A stretch of 64,000 nt of DNA from IMCC45349 sp047219225 (lineage in GTDB: Bacteria; Bacteroidota; Bacteroidia; Flavobacteriales; Flavobacteriaceae). Shown here one piece after another: positions 20,081 through 29,546 of the stretch. A program made the translations under genes and the position numbers. The notes beneath the pieces are model-generated. The model worked only from the letters and a program-made list of their open reading frames with translations. It was not told the DNA's origin and ran no database searches. Each line of letters begins with the position of its first letter. The first letter of the stretch is position 1. The stretch covers positions 1,302,001-1,366,000 of the forward strand of contig NZ_CP178208.1 in assembly GCF_047219225.1 (NCBI RefSeq), read 5' to 3'.

Positions 20081-22129
20081 ATGAACAAATTTTTACTTTT
20101 TATTGCTTTATGCACACTTCCTTTTTTAGGAAGTTCACAAGCTGGTGATAACTGTGCCAATGCTATAGACATTGGCGCTGGTTTACATACTGCTGGCACA
20201 ATAAATGGAGATGTACCTCCAACCAACTGTTATGGTGGTGGAGCTGCTTCAGATGGTGAATGGTATATGTACACTCCAACAAGTGATAACTATACTACGA
20301 TTACATCTGACTTAGCTCAAAACTCGGGTGGTGATACTAGAATACACGTTTATACAGGTGTATGTGGAGCTCTTATATGTTTAACCTCTGATGATGATGC
20401 TGGAGACATAGGTAATGGTTATTTATCAATTGTAAATTTTGAAGCAACAGCAAATGAGACTTACTATATCGTTTGGGATGATTACTGGAATGATAATGGT
20501 TTTGACTTCGAATTATCAGAAGGAACTCCTCCTCCATCAGCTCCTGCTACTTTTACATCTCAAAGTGTTTCTGCTTCAGGAAGCGACAGAGGTGTTGTAG
20601 ATATGAATAATGATGGATTAGACGATTTAGTATCTGTTACAACAACAAACATTAACATTAACTACCAATTAGCTGGAGGTGGATTTAATAGCGTAAACAT
20701 AGGTACAACTAGTGCTGACAATGATGCGTCTTGGAGTATGGCTGCTGGTGATTTTGATAAAAATGGTTATAACGACTTATTATATGGAGGTGGAAGTGGT
20801 GTAACTTTCATGCAAGCAAATTCAGATGGTACAGCTTTTACCGAAATTTCTGGATCTGAATATGTATTTTCTCAACGCTCAAATTTTATTGATATTAATA
20901 ACGATGGAAACTTAGATGCCTTTGTGTGTCATGATGTTGCTCCAAACGTTTATTATATCAACGATAATAATACATTAGATTTTTACCAAGGTTCTGGTGC
21001 TTCTCAACCTGTACCTAGCGGAATAGGAACGCATCCTAACGGTGGAAATTATGGAACTGTTTGGATTGACTATGATAATGATGGTGATATGGATATGTTC
21101 ATAGCAAAATGTAGAGGAGGTAATGTTACTCATAAAATTAATGAACTATGGAGAAACGATAAAAACCCAAGTGATCCAAATGCAAATACATTTACAAACG
21201 TTGCTGGTGATGCTGGTGTAAATCTTGCTGACCCTGTACAAACATGGTCGTCTGCTTGGGCAGATTTTGATAACGATGGTGATATGGACGCTTATATTGG
21301 AGCAAGTTCTACTGCCGATGGAGGACACAAATTCATGCGTAACAATGGAGATGGAACATTTACTGATGTTACTGCAGGCGCTGGGTTAGATAGCGCACCT
21401 TATGGAATTGAAAACGCTCCTGGTGATTTTGATAATGATGGTTATGTTGATATTTTAACAAACGGTCGTCTATTAATGAATAATGGAAATATGACATTTA
21501 CACTTTACTCATCTAATACTCCACCTAGTGGACCTATTGGAGATGTAAATGATGATGGATTTTTAGATGTTTTTAATGGTTTAGTTTATACTAATGATGG
21601 AAACTCAAACAATTGGTTAAAAATAAGAACTATTGGTGTAGCAAGTAACTATAATGGTATTGGTGCACGTGTAACAATCGTAACACCATCTGGCACTCAA
21701 ATTAGAGATGTAAGAAGTGGTGAAGGTTTTAGATACATGAGTTCTTTAAACACTCATTTTGGTTTAGGAGCAGATACAACTATCACTAGTGTTATAATTG
21801 ATTGGCCTTCTGGAACTACAGATGTTGTTTTAAATCCAAATATTAATGAGACATTGACAGTTATAGAAGGGGAAACTCTTAGTTTAACAGAATCTTTAAC
21901 TCAGGATTTAATTTTATATCCAAATCCAACTAAAGGCGATTTAAATATTAATGCTACTTATGGTTTTGAAGACGCTGTTTATACAATTTTTGATATAAAT
22001 GGAAAAAGTGTTTTAAGCGGTAATTTTGACAGTAATACAATTGATGCTTCTTCATTAAGCACTGGTAATTATATCCTTAAAATTGTGAGTAACGGATTAA
22101 CAAAAACTCAAAAGTTTATTAAACAATAA
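20081..22129 (+). CDS. FG-GAP/VCBS-repeat protein with ASPIC/UnbV region and T9SS type A domain
   Basis: 682 residues. Signal peptide ending GSSQA. An N-terminal beta-sandwich (about residues 20-150) has paired cysteines. Next comes a beta-propeller of FG-GAP/VCBS repeats with Ca-binding loops such as DMNNDGLDDL, DINNDGNLDAF and DYDNDGDMDMF. The ASPIC/UnbV-type segment GIGARVTIVTPSGTQIRDV follows. The C-terminus LYPNPTKGDLNINA is a type A Por-secretion tail. Secreted or surface exposed. Confidence 0.9.
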   Translation: MNKFLLFIALCTLPFLGSSQAGDNCANAIDIGAGLHTAGTINGDVPPTNCYGGGAASDGEWYMYTPTSDNYTTITSDLAQNSGGDTRIHVYTGVCGALICLTSDDDAGDIGNGYLSIVNFEATANETYYIVWDDYWNDNGFDFELSEGTPPPSAPATFTSQSVSASGSDRGVVDMNNDGLDDLVSVTTTNININYQLAGGGFNSVNIGTTSADNDASWSMAAGDFDKNGYNDLLYGGGSGVTFMQANSDGTAFTEISGSEYVFSQRSNFIDINNDGNLDAFVCHDVAPNVYYINDNNTLDFYQGSGASQPVPSGIGTHPNGGNYGTVWIDYDNDGDMDMFIAKCRGGNVTHKINELWRNDKNPSDPNANTFTNVAGDAGVNLADPVQTWSSAWADFDNDGDMDAYIGASSTADGGHKFMRNNGDGTFTDVTAGAGLDSAPYGIENAPGDFDNDGYVDILTNGRLLMNNGNMTFTLYSSNTPPSGPIGDVNDDGFLDVFNGLVYTNDGNSNNWLKIRTIGVASNYNGIGARVTIVTPSGTQIRDVRSGEGFRYMSSLNTHFGLGADTTITSVIIDWPSGTTDVVLNPNINETLTVIEGETLSLTESLTQDLILYPNPTKGDLNINATYGFEDAVYTIFDINGKSVLSGNFDSNTIDASSLSTGNYILKIVSNGLTKTQKFIKQ

Positions 22130-22165
22130 AAGTGAATTAATGTTCAGTTTTTATTTATAATTTTT

Positions 22166-22197
22166 AAAAGCCGCTTATTAAATAAGCGGCTTTTTTT
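22166..22197 (+). terminator. Intrinsic terminator after the FG-GAP gene
   Basis: AAAAGCCGCTTATT pairs with AATAAGCGGCTTTT with a 2-nt nominal loop, then a T run. Confidence 0.9.
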
Positions 22198-22222
22198 ATA
22201 CTATTTTTGTTTACTCATTATT

Positions 22223-23137
22223 ATGCTTGAAGTAAAAAACATATCATTTAGTTATCATAAAAAGACCGTTTTAGATTCTATAGAATTTAATGTAGAAAAA
22301 GGCGCACACTTATCAGTTATAGGCGAAAGTGGCTCAGGAAAAAGTACTTTACTAAAGCTAATTTATGGCGAATTTGATTTAACTACAGGGTCCATATTTT
22401 GGAATTCACAAGAAATTCTTGGACCAAAACATAACCTTGTTATTGGTTATGATTTTATGAAATATGTTGCTCAAGAGTTTGACTTAATGCCATATATAAC
22501 TGTAGAAGAAAATATTGGTAAATTCTTATCTAATTTTTTCCCTAAAGAAAAAGCCGAAAGAGTAAATGAACTCCTCAAAGTTGTTGAGCTAGAAAATGTA
22601 GCAAAAACGAAAGTTCAGTTTTTAAGTGGTGGACAAAAACAAAGAGTCGCTTTAGCTAGAGCTATAGCTAAACAACCTGAAATTATACTTCTAGACGAGC
22701 CTTTTAGCCATATAGATAATTTTAAAAAACAATCACTAAGACGTAGCCTATTTAACTACTTAAAGCAGAAAAACATAACTTGCATAGTTGCTACACATGA
22801 TAAAAATGATGTGCTGCCATTTGCAGATAAGATGATTGTTTTAAATAACGGTAAGGTTATCGCTAATAATTCTCCAAAAGCGTTATATAACAACCCCAAA
22901 ACACCTTTAATAGCTTCCTTTTTTGGAGAGTTTAATATGATTGAGCCTTTTGGGATATTATATACACATCAAATTAAAATAGTTGAAAAATCAAATTATA
23001 AAGCAACTGTAAAAGCATCTTATTACAATGGACAATCTTACCTTATAGAAGTATTGTATAATAATAAATCTATTTTTATTGAACATTCTAATAAACTAGA
23101 AGAGCACTCCTCTATTTATTTTAAAACTTTGCAATAA
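22223..23137 (+). CDS. ABC transporter ATP-binding protein
   Basis: 304 residues. Walker A GESGSGKST (about residues 34-42), Q-loop VAQEFDLMP, signature LSGGQKQR, Walker B IILLDEPFSH, H-loop VATHDKND. About 80 C-terminal residues after the NBD form a regulatory-like extension (a small beta region, YLIEVLYNNKSIFIEHSN), as in TOBE-type importers. No permease is adjacent, so the substrate cannot be assigned. Confidence 0.9.
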   Translation: MLEVKNISFSYHKKTVLDSIEFNVEKGAHLSVIGESGSGKSTLLKLIYGEFDLTTGSIFWNSQEILGPKHNLVIGYDFMKYVAQEFDLMPYITVEENIGKFLSNFFPKEKAERVNELLKVVELENVAKTKVQFLSGGQKQRVALARAIAKQPEIILLDEPFSHIDNFKKQSLRRSLFNYLKQKNITCIVATHDKNDVLPFADKMIVLNNGKVIANNSPKALYNNPKTPLIASFFGEFNMIEPFGILYTHQIKIVEKSNYKATVKASYYNGQSYLIEVLYNNKSIFIEHSNKLEEHSSIYFKTLQ

Positions 23138-23196
23138 CTCTGAAATACAAAGACCTTAATTAATAAATTTTAGAGTCATTTTTATAATTATTGAAC

Positions 23197-23904
23197 ATGT
23201 CAAATAAAAGAAATCGCGGAAAAAACAGTAATGACGATGCTCTTTTTGGTTCTAAAAAACTACAAATAAAGTTTAAAGAAGCCATTAAGGATATGCTATA
23301 CTTATTATCTAGAGGTTATGCTGAAAAATCTTCATTGCAATTGGTTGGTAATAAGTATCGTCTCAATGTAAGGCAGCAACAAGCTATACAAGGGATGAGT
23401 GCATCTCAACAACAAATGGAGCTACGTCAAGTCAATGAAGTATATCTAAATCAATTGCATTCTGAAACTATTATTATCGACGGTTTTAATTTATTGATTA
23501 TCTTAGAAAGTGCACTTTCTGGAGCATATTTGTTTAAAGGTGTAGATGGTGCTTATAGAGATTTATCTAGTGTTCATGGCACCTATAAACGCGTGCAACA
23601 AACTGAAACAGCCATTCATTTAGTGGGAGAGACTTTAAAACATCACAAGGTGATTTGGGTATTTGACCAACCTGTGTCCAATAGTGGACGATTAAAAACC
23701 ATGCTACGAGAAATTGCTGAACAGAAAGGTTATCATTGGGATATCATTCTTGATCATAATCCAGACAAAATGCTAGCACAAAGCAAGCATATTATTGTAA
23801 GTTCGGATGCTTGGATTCTTGATAGAACTAAACATTGGCTTAACTTGGCTGCTTACCTTATCAATCAACATATAGAAAACAGCAATATTATTGAAGCGCA
23901 GTAA
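23197..23904 (+). CDS. DUF434 family protein
   Basis: 236 residues from the ATG at 23197; the TTG two codons earlier is less likely. The N-terminal part (AIKDMLYLLSRGYAEKSSLQLVGNKYRL) is typical of DUF434. The central IIIDGFNLLIILE and later DAWILDRTKHW suggest a nuclease-like or PIN-like Rossmann core with acidic residues. Catalytic function is inferred only. Its last 17 bp overlap the end of the convergent GreA-like gene. Confidence 0.8.
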   Translation: MSNKRNRGKNSNDDALFGSKKLQIKFKEAIKDMLYLLSRGYAEKSSLQLVGNKYRLNVRQQQAIQGMSASQQQMELRQVNEVYLNQLHSETIIIDGFNLLIILESALSGAYLFKGVDGAYRDLSSVHGTYKRVQQTETAIHLVGETLKHHKVIWVFDQPVSNSGRLKTMLREIAEQKGYHWDIILDHNPDKMLAQSKHIIVSSDAWILDRTKHWLNLAAYLINQHIENSNIIEAQ

Positions 23905-24337
23905 TCGTAAAAGATTGTTCCCTAAACGCAATAACATCTCCTTTTTTTTTACCTAACAACAATTTTCCAATAGGTGTGCTTGGAGAAATGGCGTAATAAT
24001 TAATACCATTAATTTCGTGCAAACCAGAACTAATAGATAGAAAATAATTAGCTTGAGTTGTAAAAACTACACTACCTAAATGTGCGATTTTGGATTTTTG
24101 CTCTAGGTTAACTTTAGAAAGTATTTCTTTTTCTTTTTGAATTTCCGCCAATTGTTGTCCTGCTTTTTCACGTTCTAACTGTAACATAGCACGCCCTGTT
24201 TCGTGTTTATCACCAGCAGTACTTTTGGTTTCAGACAAAAGCGACTCTTGAATTTCCTTTATTTTCTGCTGCACACTTTGAAGACGTTGATTTAAAAATG
24301 CTTCGCACTGTTGATATAAAAGTTGCTTAATTTCCAT
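23888..24337 (-). CDS. GreA/GreB-like transcript cleavage factor homologue
   Basis: 149 residues. N-terminal coiled coil (residues 1-80, QSVQQKIKEIQESL through KEKEILSKV) and C-terminal FKBP-like domain with AISPSTPIGKLLLGKKKGDVI, the GreA C-terminal signature. GreA-type proteins enter the RNAP secondary channel; this one lacks a clear acidic pair at the coil tip (I see KSTAGDKHETGRAM), so it may be a Gre-like regulator without cleavage activity. Convergent with DUF434; 1 bp from the FAD gene upstream. Confidence 0.75.
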   Translation of the reverse strand: MEIKQLLYQQCEAFLNQRLQSVQQKIKEIQESLLSETKSTAGDKHETGRAMLQLEREKAGQQLAEIQKEKEILSKVNLEQKSKIAHLGSVVFTTQANYFLSISSGLHEINGINYYAISPSTPIGKLLLGKKKGDVIAFREQSFTITALQ

Positions 24338-24338
24338 A

Positions 24339-25451
24339 CTAAATCAAATCTGCTAGTTCTTTTCCAATAAGACTACCTATTGCAACACCCATACCACCAA
24401 GTCTTACACCGCAAAACACATTGTCTGATACTTGCTTAACAATAGCCTTCTTTTGATTTCCAACTCCCATAATACCACTCCAACGTTGGTCAATTTCAAA
24501 AAGTGTATCGGGAAGAATCGTATCTTTTAGTAAATCCTCTAGCGCATTTTGAATCAATACCGTTTGTGTTAATTCAGTCGTTTCTTCACCTTTAAAATCT
24601 AAATTACGTCCACCTCCAAACAAAATACGATTATCAATATTTCTAAAATAGTAATAGCCTTTATCTAAATGAAATGTGCCTTTGATATGTAAATTTTCTA
24701 TAGGTTTTGTAATTAAAACTTGAGCTCTTGCAGGTAGCACAGGTTTATTTAATAACTGTTTAGCAAAACCATTGGTAGCCACAAACAATTTAGAAGTTGA
24801 GAACTCAAATTGATTGGTTTTTACAGTTACCGAATCCTTATGATTTGAAAATTCTTGAACAGTAACGCTATTAAGGATATTTATACCTTTTTGCTGTGCA
24901 AGTTGTGTCAAGGCTTGCATCATTTTACCTGTATCAATTTGTCCTTCAAATTGATTATAAATATATTGCCTTTGTATTTTTTTAAAGCTGAATTGATTTG
25001 AGCTTGTACTAAATATATCTGCATTAAAAATGGGTTTAAGAAGCGTATTGATACTATCCATTTTATCTAAACATTCTTGATATAGTTTTGAATCGGCTTT
25101 AGAGAACAGCTCAAAGCCGCCATGGTTTTGAAAATCGATAGTAACATCACCAAGTGTTTCTCTTAGCAATTTTAAGCCCTCTACGCGTTTATTTACCAAT
25201 TGCAAGACTTCATCTTCGGAATGTGAGTTTAAATCGTCTAAAATCTCACTTAAGCTGCCAAAACAAGCAAATCCAGCATTCTTTGTGCTTGCGCCTTGTG
25301 GAAGCATACCACGTTCCAACACGAGAATTTTAGATTTTGGATACTTGTTCTTTAAAGCTAAAGCACAATTAAGTCCTACGATACCACTTCCAACGATAGT
25401 AAAGTCCACGTTGGATAGATATGATTTGTGTTCCCAATATGATAAATTCAT
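24339..25451 (-). CDS. FAD-dependent oxidoreductase (DAO family)
   Basis: 370 residues. The Rossmann dinucleotide motif is FTIVGSGIVGLNCALAL, with ERG as the second FAD contact. The C-terminus CGVRLGGMGVAIGSLIGKELADL is typical of the glycine/D-amino-acid oxidase fold. Substrate unknown. It ends 1 bp before the GreA-like start, so the two form an operon. The structured element at 25472-25566 lies just upstream. Confidence 0.87.
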   Translation of the reverse strand: MNLSYWEHKSYLSNVDFTIVGSGIVGLNCALALKNKYPKSKILVLERGMLPQGASTKNAGFACFGSLSEILDDLNSHSEDEVLQLVNKRVEGLKLLRETLGDVTIDFQNHGGFELFSKADSKLYQECLDKMDSINTLLKPIFNADIFSTSSNQFSFKKIQRQYIYNQFEGQIDTGKMMQALTQLAQQKGINILNSVTVQEFSNHKDSVTVKTNQFEFSTSKLFVATNGFAKQLLNKPVLPARAQVLITKPIENLHIKGTFHLDKGYYYFRNIDNRILFGGGRNLDFKGEETTELTQTVLIQNALEDLLKDTILPDTLFEIDQRWSGIMGVGNQKKAIVKQVSDNVFCGVRLGGMGVAIGSLIGKELADLI

Positions 25452-25471
25452 ATTACGAAGTTAGCACTTTC

Positions 25472-25566
25472 GCGTTAAGGATAGAAGCGACATCCTTTTT
25501 TGTTTTTACAAAAAGATATAGCGGATAGCCTGACGCAACGACGAATGAAGTCTTTGGGTAACGCCA
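25472..25566. ncRNA. Structured intergenic element common in Flavobacteriaceae
   Basis: GCGTTA 25472-25477 pairs with TAACGC 25559-25564. Inside are AGGAT 25478-25482 with ATCCT 25492-25496 and a T-rich hairpin TTTTTGT/ACAAAAA around 25497-25514. From memory, near-identical sequence (AAGGATAGAAGCG... GATATAGCGGATAGCC) recurs between genes in many flavobacteria. I do not know its function and cannot assign a family or strand. Confidence 0.5.
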
Positions 25567-25596
25567 TAAAAAAACTCCGATTAAAAAATCGGAGTT
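25566..25596 (-). terminator. Intrinsic terminator of the acc/fab operon
   Basis: AACTCCGATT 25573-25582 pairs with AATCGGAGTT 25587-25596. On the minus strand the stem is followed by a T run. It lies 10 bp past the accC stop. Confidence 0.87.
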
Positions 25597-25604
25597 CTAT
25601 AATA

Positions 25605-26951
25605 TTAATCTTCTGGTTGCATCTCAAAGTCTTCCATAAACTTCGTTGTGTAGTTTCCAGCGATATAATCTGGATGCTCCATCAACTGTCTATGGAATGG
25701 AATTGTTGTTTTAATTCCTTCGATTACGAACTCATCTAATGCACGCTTCATTTTATTGATAGCTTCTTCCCTAGTTTGCGCTGTTGTAATTAACTTCGCA
25801 ATCATAGAGTCATAGTTTGGAGGAATACTATAACCAGCATATACATGCGTATCTAAACGCACTCCATGGCCTCCTGGAGCGTGTAATGTTGTGATTTTTC
25901 CTGGAGATGGTCTAAAGTCATTAAAAGGATCCTCAGCGTTAATACGACATTCTATAGAATGTAGCTTTGGCTCGTAGTTAATTCCTAAAATTGGCACTCC
26001 AGCGGCAACCAGAATTTGTTCTCTAATTAAGTCAAAATCTATTACCTGCTCAGTAATTGGGTGCTCTACTTGGATACGAGTATTCATTTCCATGAAGTAG
26101 AAATTTCTATGCTTATCTACTAAGAACTCTACTGTTCCTGCACCTTCATACTTAATATATTCGGCAGCTCTAACTGCAGCTTCTCCCATTTTTTGACGTA
26201 ACTCATCAGTCATAAATGGAGAAGGCACTTCTTCGGTTAATTTTTGGTGACGTCTTTGTACAGAACAATCTCTTTCTGATAAGTGGCATGCTTTTCCGTT
26301 AGAATCTCCAACAATTTGGATTTCAATATGACGTGGCTCTTCAATAAGTTTTTCCATGTACATATCGTCGTTTCCAAAGGCTGCTTTAGATTCTTGTCTT
26401 GCAGAATCCCAAGCATCTTTCAAATCTTCTTGCTTCCAAACGGCACGCATTCCTTTTCCACCACCACCAGCAGATGCTTTAAGCATTACTGGATAGCCTG
26501 TTTCAACTGCAATTTTTTCACATTCTTCATAAGACTCGATAACACCATCACTTCCTGGTACACAAGGTACACCTGCAGCTTTCATTGTAGCTTTCGCATT
26601 GGCTTTGTCTCCCATTCTATCAATCATTTCTGGAGAAGCTCCAATAAATTTGATATCATGCTCGTCACAAATCTTAGAGAATTTAGCGTTTTCTGATAAG
26701 AAACCGTATCCTGGGTGAATTGCATCTGCATTAGTTATTTCTGCAGCAGCAATAATATTTGACATCTTTAAGTAAGACTGCGGACTTGGTGCTGGACCAA
26801 TACAAACAGCTTCGTCTGCAAATTTAACATGTAAACTTTCAGCGTCAGCAGTTGAATATACAGCTACTGTTTTAATGCCCATTTCCTTACAGGTTCTAAT
26901 AACACGTAATGCTATTTCACCTCTATTGGCAATTAGTATTTTTTTAAACAT
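25605..26951 (-). CDS. accC: Acetyl-CoA carboxylase, biotin carboxylase subunit
   Basis: 448 residues, normal AccC length. N-terminal KILIANRGEIALRVIRTCKEMG, ATP-grasp glycine-rich loop KASAGGGGKGMR, and EMNTRIQVEHPITEQV of the active site. Carboxylates biotin on AccB using bicarbonate and ATP, the first step of fatty-acid synthesis. Last gene of the accB-accC pair, closed by a terminator. Confidence 0.97.
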   Translation of the reverse strand: MFKKILIANRGEIALRVIRTCKEMGIKTVAVYSTADAESLHVKFADEAVCIGPAPSPQSYLKMSNIIAAAEITNADAIHPGYGFLSENAKFSKICDEHDIKFIGASPEMIDRMGDKANAKATMKAAGVPCVPGSDGVIESYEECEKIAVETGYPVMLKASAGGGGKGMRAVWKQEDLKDAWDSARQESKAAFGNDDMYMEKLIEEPRHIEIQIVGDSNGKACHLSERDCSVQRRHQKLTEEVPSPFMTDELRQKMGEAAVRAAEYIKYEGAGTVEFLVDKHRNFYFMEMNTRIQVEHPITEQVIDFDLIREQILVAAGVPILGINYEPKLHSIECRINAEDPFNDFRPSPGKITTLHAPGGHGVRLDTHVYAGYSIPPNYDSMIAKLITTAQTREEAINKMKRALDEFVIEGIKTTIPFHRQLMEHPDYIAGNYTTKFMEDFEMQPED

Positions 26952-27026
26952 AACGTAATAAATTTAAAAATCTCAAATTCCAAATTCCTCAAAATTGGGA
27001 TTTGTGTTTGGAATTTTAAAATTTGG

Positions 27027-27512
27027 TTATGATGGATCTACTAAAAATAATGGCTGATCAAATTCTACTGGAGAAGCGTCATCCACTAATATTTTCACAA
27101 TCTTTCCTGAAACTTCTGATTCGATTTCATTGAAAAGCTTCATTGCTTCAATAATACATAATACATCTCCTTCTGCTATAGATTGTCCTACTTCAACAAA
27201 TAATGGTTTGTCTGGAGAAGGTTTTCTATAAAAAGTACCAATGATTGGAGATTTTACTATAATATATTTTGAATTATCATCAGCAGGTGCTGCTTCTGCT
27301 GCAGGAGCAGCTGGTGCTACTGGAGCTGCAGGTTGTGGTATAGCCGCAATTGGTTGTGGCGCTGCAGCAACAGGAACCTGTTGAACTATTGTGGTTTCAG
27401 AATCTGATCCTGTTTTAATGGTGATTTTAACATCGTCCATTTCTAGTTTAACCTCACTTGCGCCTGATTTTGCTACAAATTTGATTAAATTTTGAATCTC
27501 TTTTAAATCCAT
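27027..27512 (-). CDS. accB: Acetyl-CoA carboxylase, biotin carboxyl carrier protein
   Basis: 161 residues. N-terminal helical domain (MDLKEIQNLIKFVAKS), Pro/Ala-rich linker about residues 45-75, and C-terminal biotinyl domain with IEAMKLFNE, whose Lys is biotinylated. Cytoplasmic. Located 75 bp upstream of accC. Confidence 0.97.
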   Translation of the reverse strand: MDLKEIQNLIKFVAKSGASEVKLEMDDVKITIKTGSDSETTIVQQVPVAAAPQPIAAIPQPAAPVAPAAPAAEAAPADDNSKYIIVKSPIIGTFYRKPSPDKPLFVEVGQSIAEGDVLCIIEAMKLFNEIESEVSGKIVKILVDDASPVEFDQPLFLVDPS

Positions 27513-27545
27513 AATTAAGCTTAATTTAATTTAGTTAGTAAGTTA

Positions 27546-28541
27546 TTAAGAATTATATGCCCATTTAAGATATATGGAACCCCAAGTAAATCCTCCACCA
27601 AAGGCAGCGAATACAATATTATCTCCTTTTTTTAATTGAGACTCGTAATCGCTTAATAATAACGGAAGTGTTGCAGAGGTAGTATTTCCATATCTTTCAA
27701 TGTTCATCATAACCTTGTTTTCGTCTAATTCTATTCTATTTGCAGTAGCATCAATAATACGTTTATTAGCTTGATGAGCAGCTAACCACGCAATATCGTC
27801 TTTAGATAAGTTGTTACGTTCTAATATTTTTACAGCAACATCTGCCATATTAGATACTGCATTTTTAAATACAGTTCTACCATCTTGAAAAACATAATGC
27901 TCTCCATTTTCTAAAGCTTCTACTGTAGTTGGGTAAGAAGAACCGCCAAATTTGGCTCTTAAAAATTCTCTTCCCATACCATCACTTCTAAGATACTCAT
28001 CTTGAAGTCCTAGTCCTTCTTCATTTGGCTCAAATAAAACAGCACCTCCACCATCTCCAAAGATGATACAAGTTGCCCTATCTTCATAATTAATCATTGA
28101 AGAGTTTTTATCTGCTCCTATAAGAAGTACTTTTTTATATTTTCCTGATTCAATATAGCTTGATGCAGCAGACATACCGTAAAGAAAACTTGAACATGCT
28201 GCTTCTAAGTCAAAAGCAAAAGCATTAGTTGCTCCAATTTGAGATGCTGTATAAGCTGCTGTTCCTGCTGCTTTCATATCTGGAGTTGCAGTTGCAACTA
28301 TTACTAGTTCTATTTCTTTAGGATCTAACCCTGATTTGTCTAAAAGATTTTGAGCTGCTTTAATTGCTAGGTATGACGTTCCTTTACCTTCGCCTTTAAG
28401 AATTCTTCTTTCTTTAATTCCTGTTCGCGAAGTAATCCATTCGTCGTTTGTATCAACCATCGTTTCAAGTATTTGATTGGTTAATACATATTCTGGCACA
28501 TATGCGCCAACAGCCGTTATTGCTGCTGTAATTTTACTCAT
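27546..28541 (-). CDS. fabH: 3-oxoacyl-ACP synthase III
   Basis: 331 residues. Catalytic Cys in LEAACSSFLYG, His in AAHQANKRIID, and the GNTTSATLPLLL motif with the Asn-bearing segment. Condenses acetyl- or branched acyl-CoA with malonyl-ACP, setting chain starters (branched starters are common in this phylum). Between rpmF and accB. Confidence 0.96.
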   Translation of the reverse strand: MSKITAAITAVGAYVPEYVLTNQILETMVDTNDEWITSRTGIKERRILKGEGKGTSYLAIKAAQNLLDKSGLDPKEIELVIVATATPDMKAAGTAAYTASQIGATNAFAFDLEAACSSFLYGMSAASSYIESGKYKKVLLIGADKNSSMINYEDRATCIIFGDGGGAVLFEPNEEGLGLQDEYLRSDGMGREFLRAKFGGSSYPTTVEALENGEHYVFQDGRTVFKNAVSNMADVAVKILERNNLSKDDIAWLAAHQANKRIIDATANRIELDENKVMMNIERYGNTTSATLPLLLSDYESQLKKGDNIVFAAFGGGFTWGSIYLKWAYNS

Positions 28542-28673
28542 ATCTGTGTGTTAGTTTGAACAAAACTTTGTACAAAATTGACTAAAAAACGTCAAAAACT
28601 TGTTGAAAATACTATTTTTTGGTCAAATATGCTGCAAAATAGGGTGTTTTTGACTTCTATAAAAATATATCAT

Positions 28674-28701
28674 AAAAAAAACGCTCACATGTGAGCGTTT
28701 T
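28674..28701 (-). terminator. Palindromic terminator after rpmF
   Basis: CGCTCACA/TGTGAGCG perfect palindrome, A run on one side and T run on the other, so it can act in both directions. It lies between the rpmF stop and fabH. Confidence 0.82.
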
Positions 28702-28721
28702 AATATATGCATGCATAATAC

Positions 28722-28925
28722 TTATGCTAAATTTTCTTCAGCCTCTGTGTTATCAACTAACACCTGACCTCTGTAATAAAGCTTACCTTCGTGCCAGTGT
28801 GCTCTGTGATATAAGTGTGCTTCTCCTGTAGTTGGACACGTTGCAATCTGTGGTACAGTAGCCTTGTAATGTGTTCTTCTTTTATCTCTTCTTGTTTTCG
28901 AGATTTTTCTTTTAGGATGTGCCAT
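28722..28925 (-). CDS. rpmF: 50S ribosomal protein L32
   Basis: 67 residues: AHPKRKISKTRRDKRRTHYKA is the conserved L32 N-terminus, followed by CPTTGEAHLYHRAHW. Only one Cys is visible, so this is the zinc-free form. Immediately downstream of the DUF177 gene, a conserved bacterial pairing. Confidence 0.97.
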   Translation of the reverse strand: MAHPKRKISKTRRDKRRTHYKATVPQIATCPTTGEAHLYHRAHWHEGKLYYRGQVLVDNTEAEENLA

Positions 28926-28933
28926 TTTCTATA

Positions 28934-29479
28934 TTATTTATCCGTTAATAATTTTTTTAATGTATTCCATCGAGGATCAATATCCTCGTTGTCTTCTTTT
29001 ATTTCTGAGTCTTTTGGACTCAATTCTTCTAGTTTATCAAGTATGTCTGAATCAAGAGTACCATCTTCTACTCCTGGATGAATTCTTTTTTGAGGAACAG
29101 AAAGTACAATGAGCTCATATATATATTGTGCTACATTAATTTCATATTCTCCGTGAGGAACAATTAAAATTTCTTCGTTTTCGTTATTATATTCATTTCC
29201 AAACTTCACAACCAAATCAAAAGCATTTTCAATTTTTTGATCGAATGGCTCGTTTGTTAAATCACAAAACACATTTACTGTTCCAGATGCTTTAAAATGT
29301 AATTCTAATAATGTAGTTTTTTTATTAAACTCTACATCAACTTTTACATTGGCATCATTGAACTCTTCATATTCAAAATACTCAAAGAACTTATTGTCAA
29401 TATCATACTCAAAATCATGCTTTCCTAGCTTTAATCCTACAAATTGAATAGTAAACTCTTTCAATGGCTTCATCATCAC
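28934..29479 (-). CDS. DUF177 (YceD) family protein
   Basis: 181 residues. Contains the DUF177 core: KASGTVNVFCDLTNEPFDQKIE, then acidic VVKFGNEYNNENEEILIVPHGEYEINVAQYIYELIVLSVP. YceD is linked to 23S rRNA accumulation and ribosome assembly in other bacteria. The rpmF neighbour supports the assignment. 8 bp from rpmF. The start may be the second Met. Confidence 0.9.
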   Translation of the reverse strand: MMMKPLKEFTIQFVGLKLGKHDFEYDIDNKFFEYFEYEEFNDANVKVDVEFNKKTTLLELHFKASGTVNVFCDLTNEPFDQKIENAFDLVVKFGNEYNNENEEILIVPHGEYEINVAQYIYELIVLSVPQKRIHPGVEDGTLDSDILDKLEELSPKDSEIKEDNEDIDPRWNTLKKLLTDK

Positions 29480-29546
29480 ATGTATTTCGAGCGTGCAAAT
29501 ATATAAAATTTTATTTAGCTTATAACAGTTATAAACATTTTTTTGT

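Noticed and set aside
26283..26696. 137-aa plus-strand frame inside accC
   Set aside because: Antisense shadow of a highly conserved gene with no promoter or domain.
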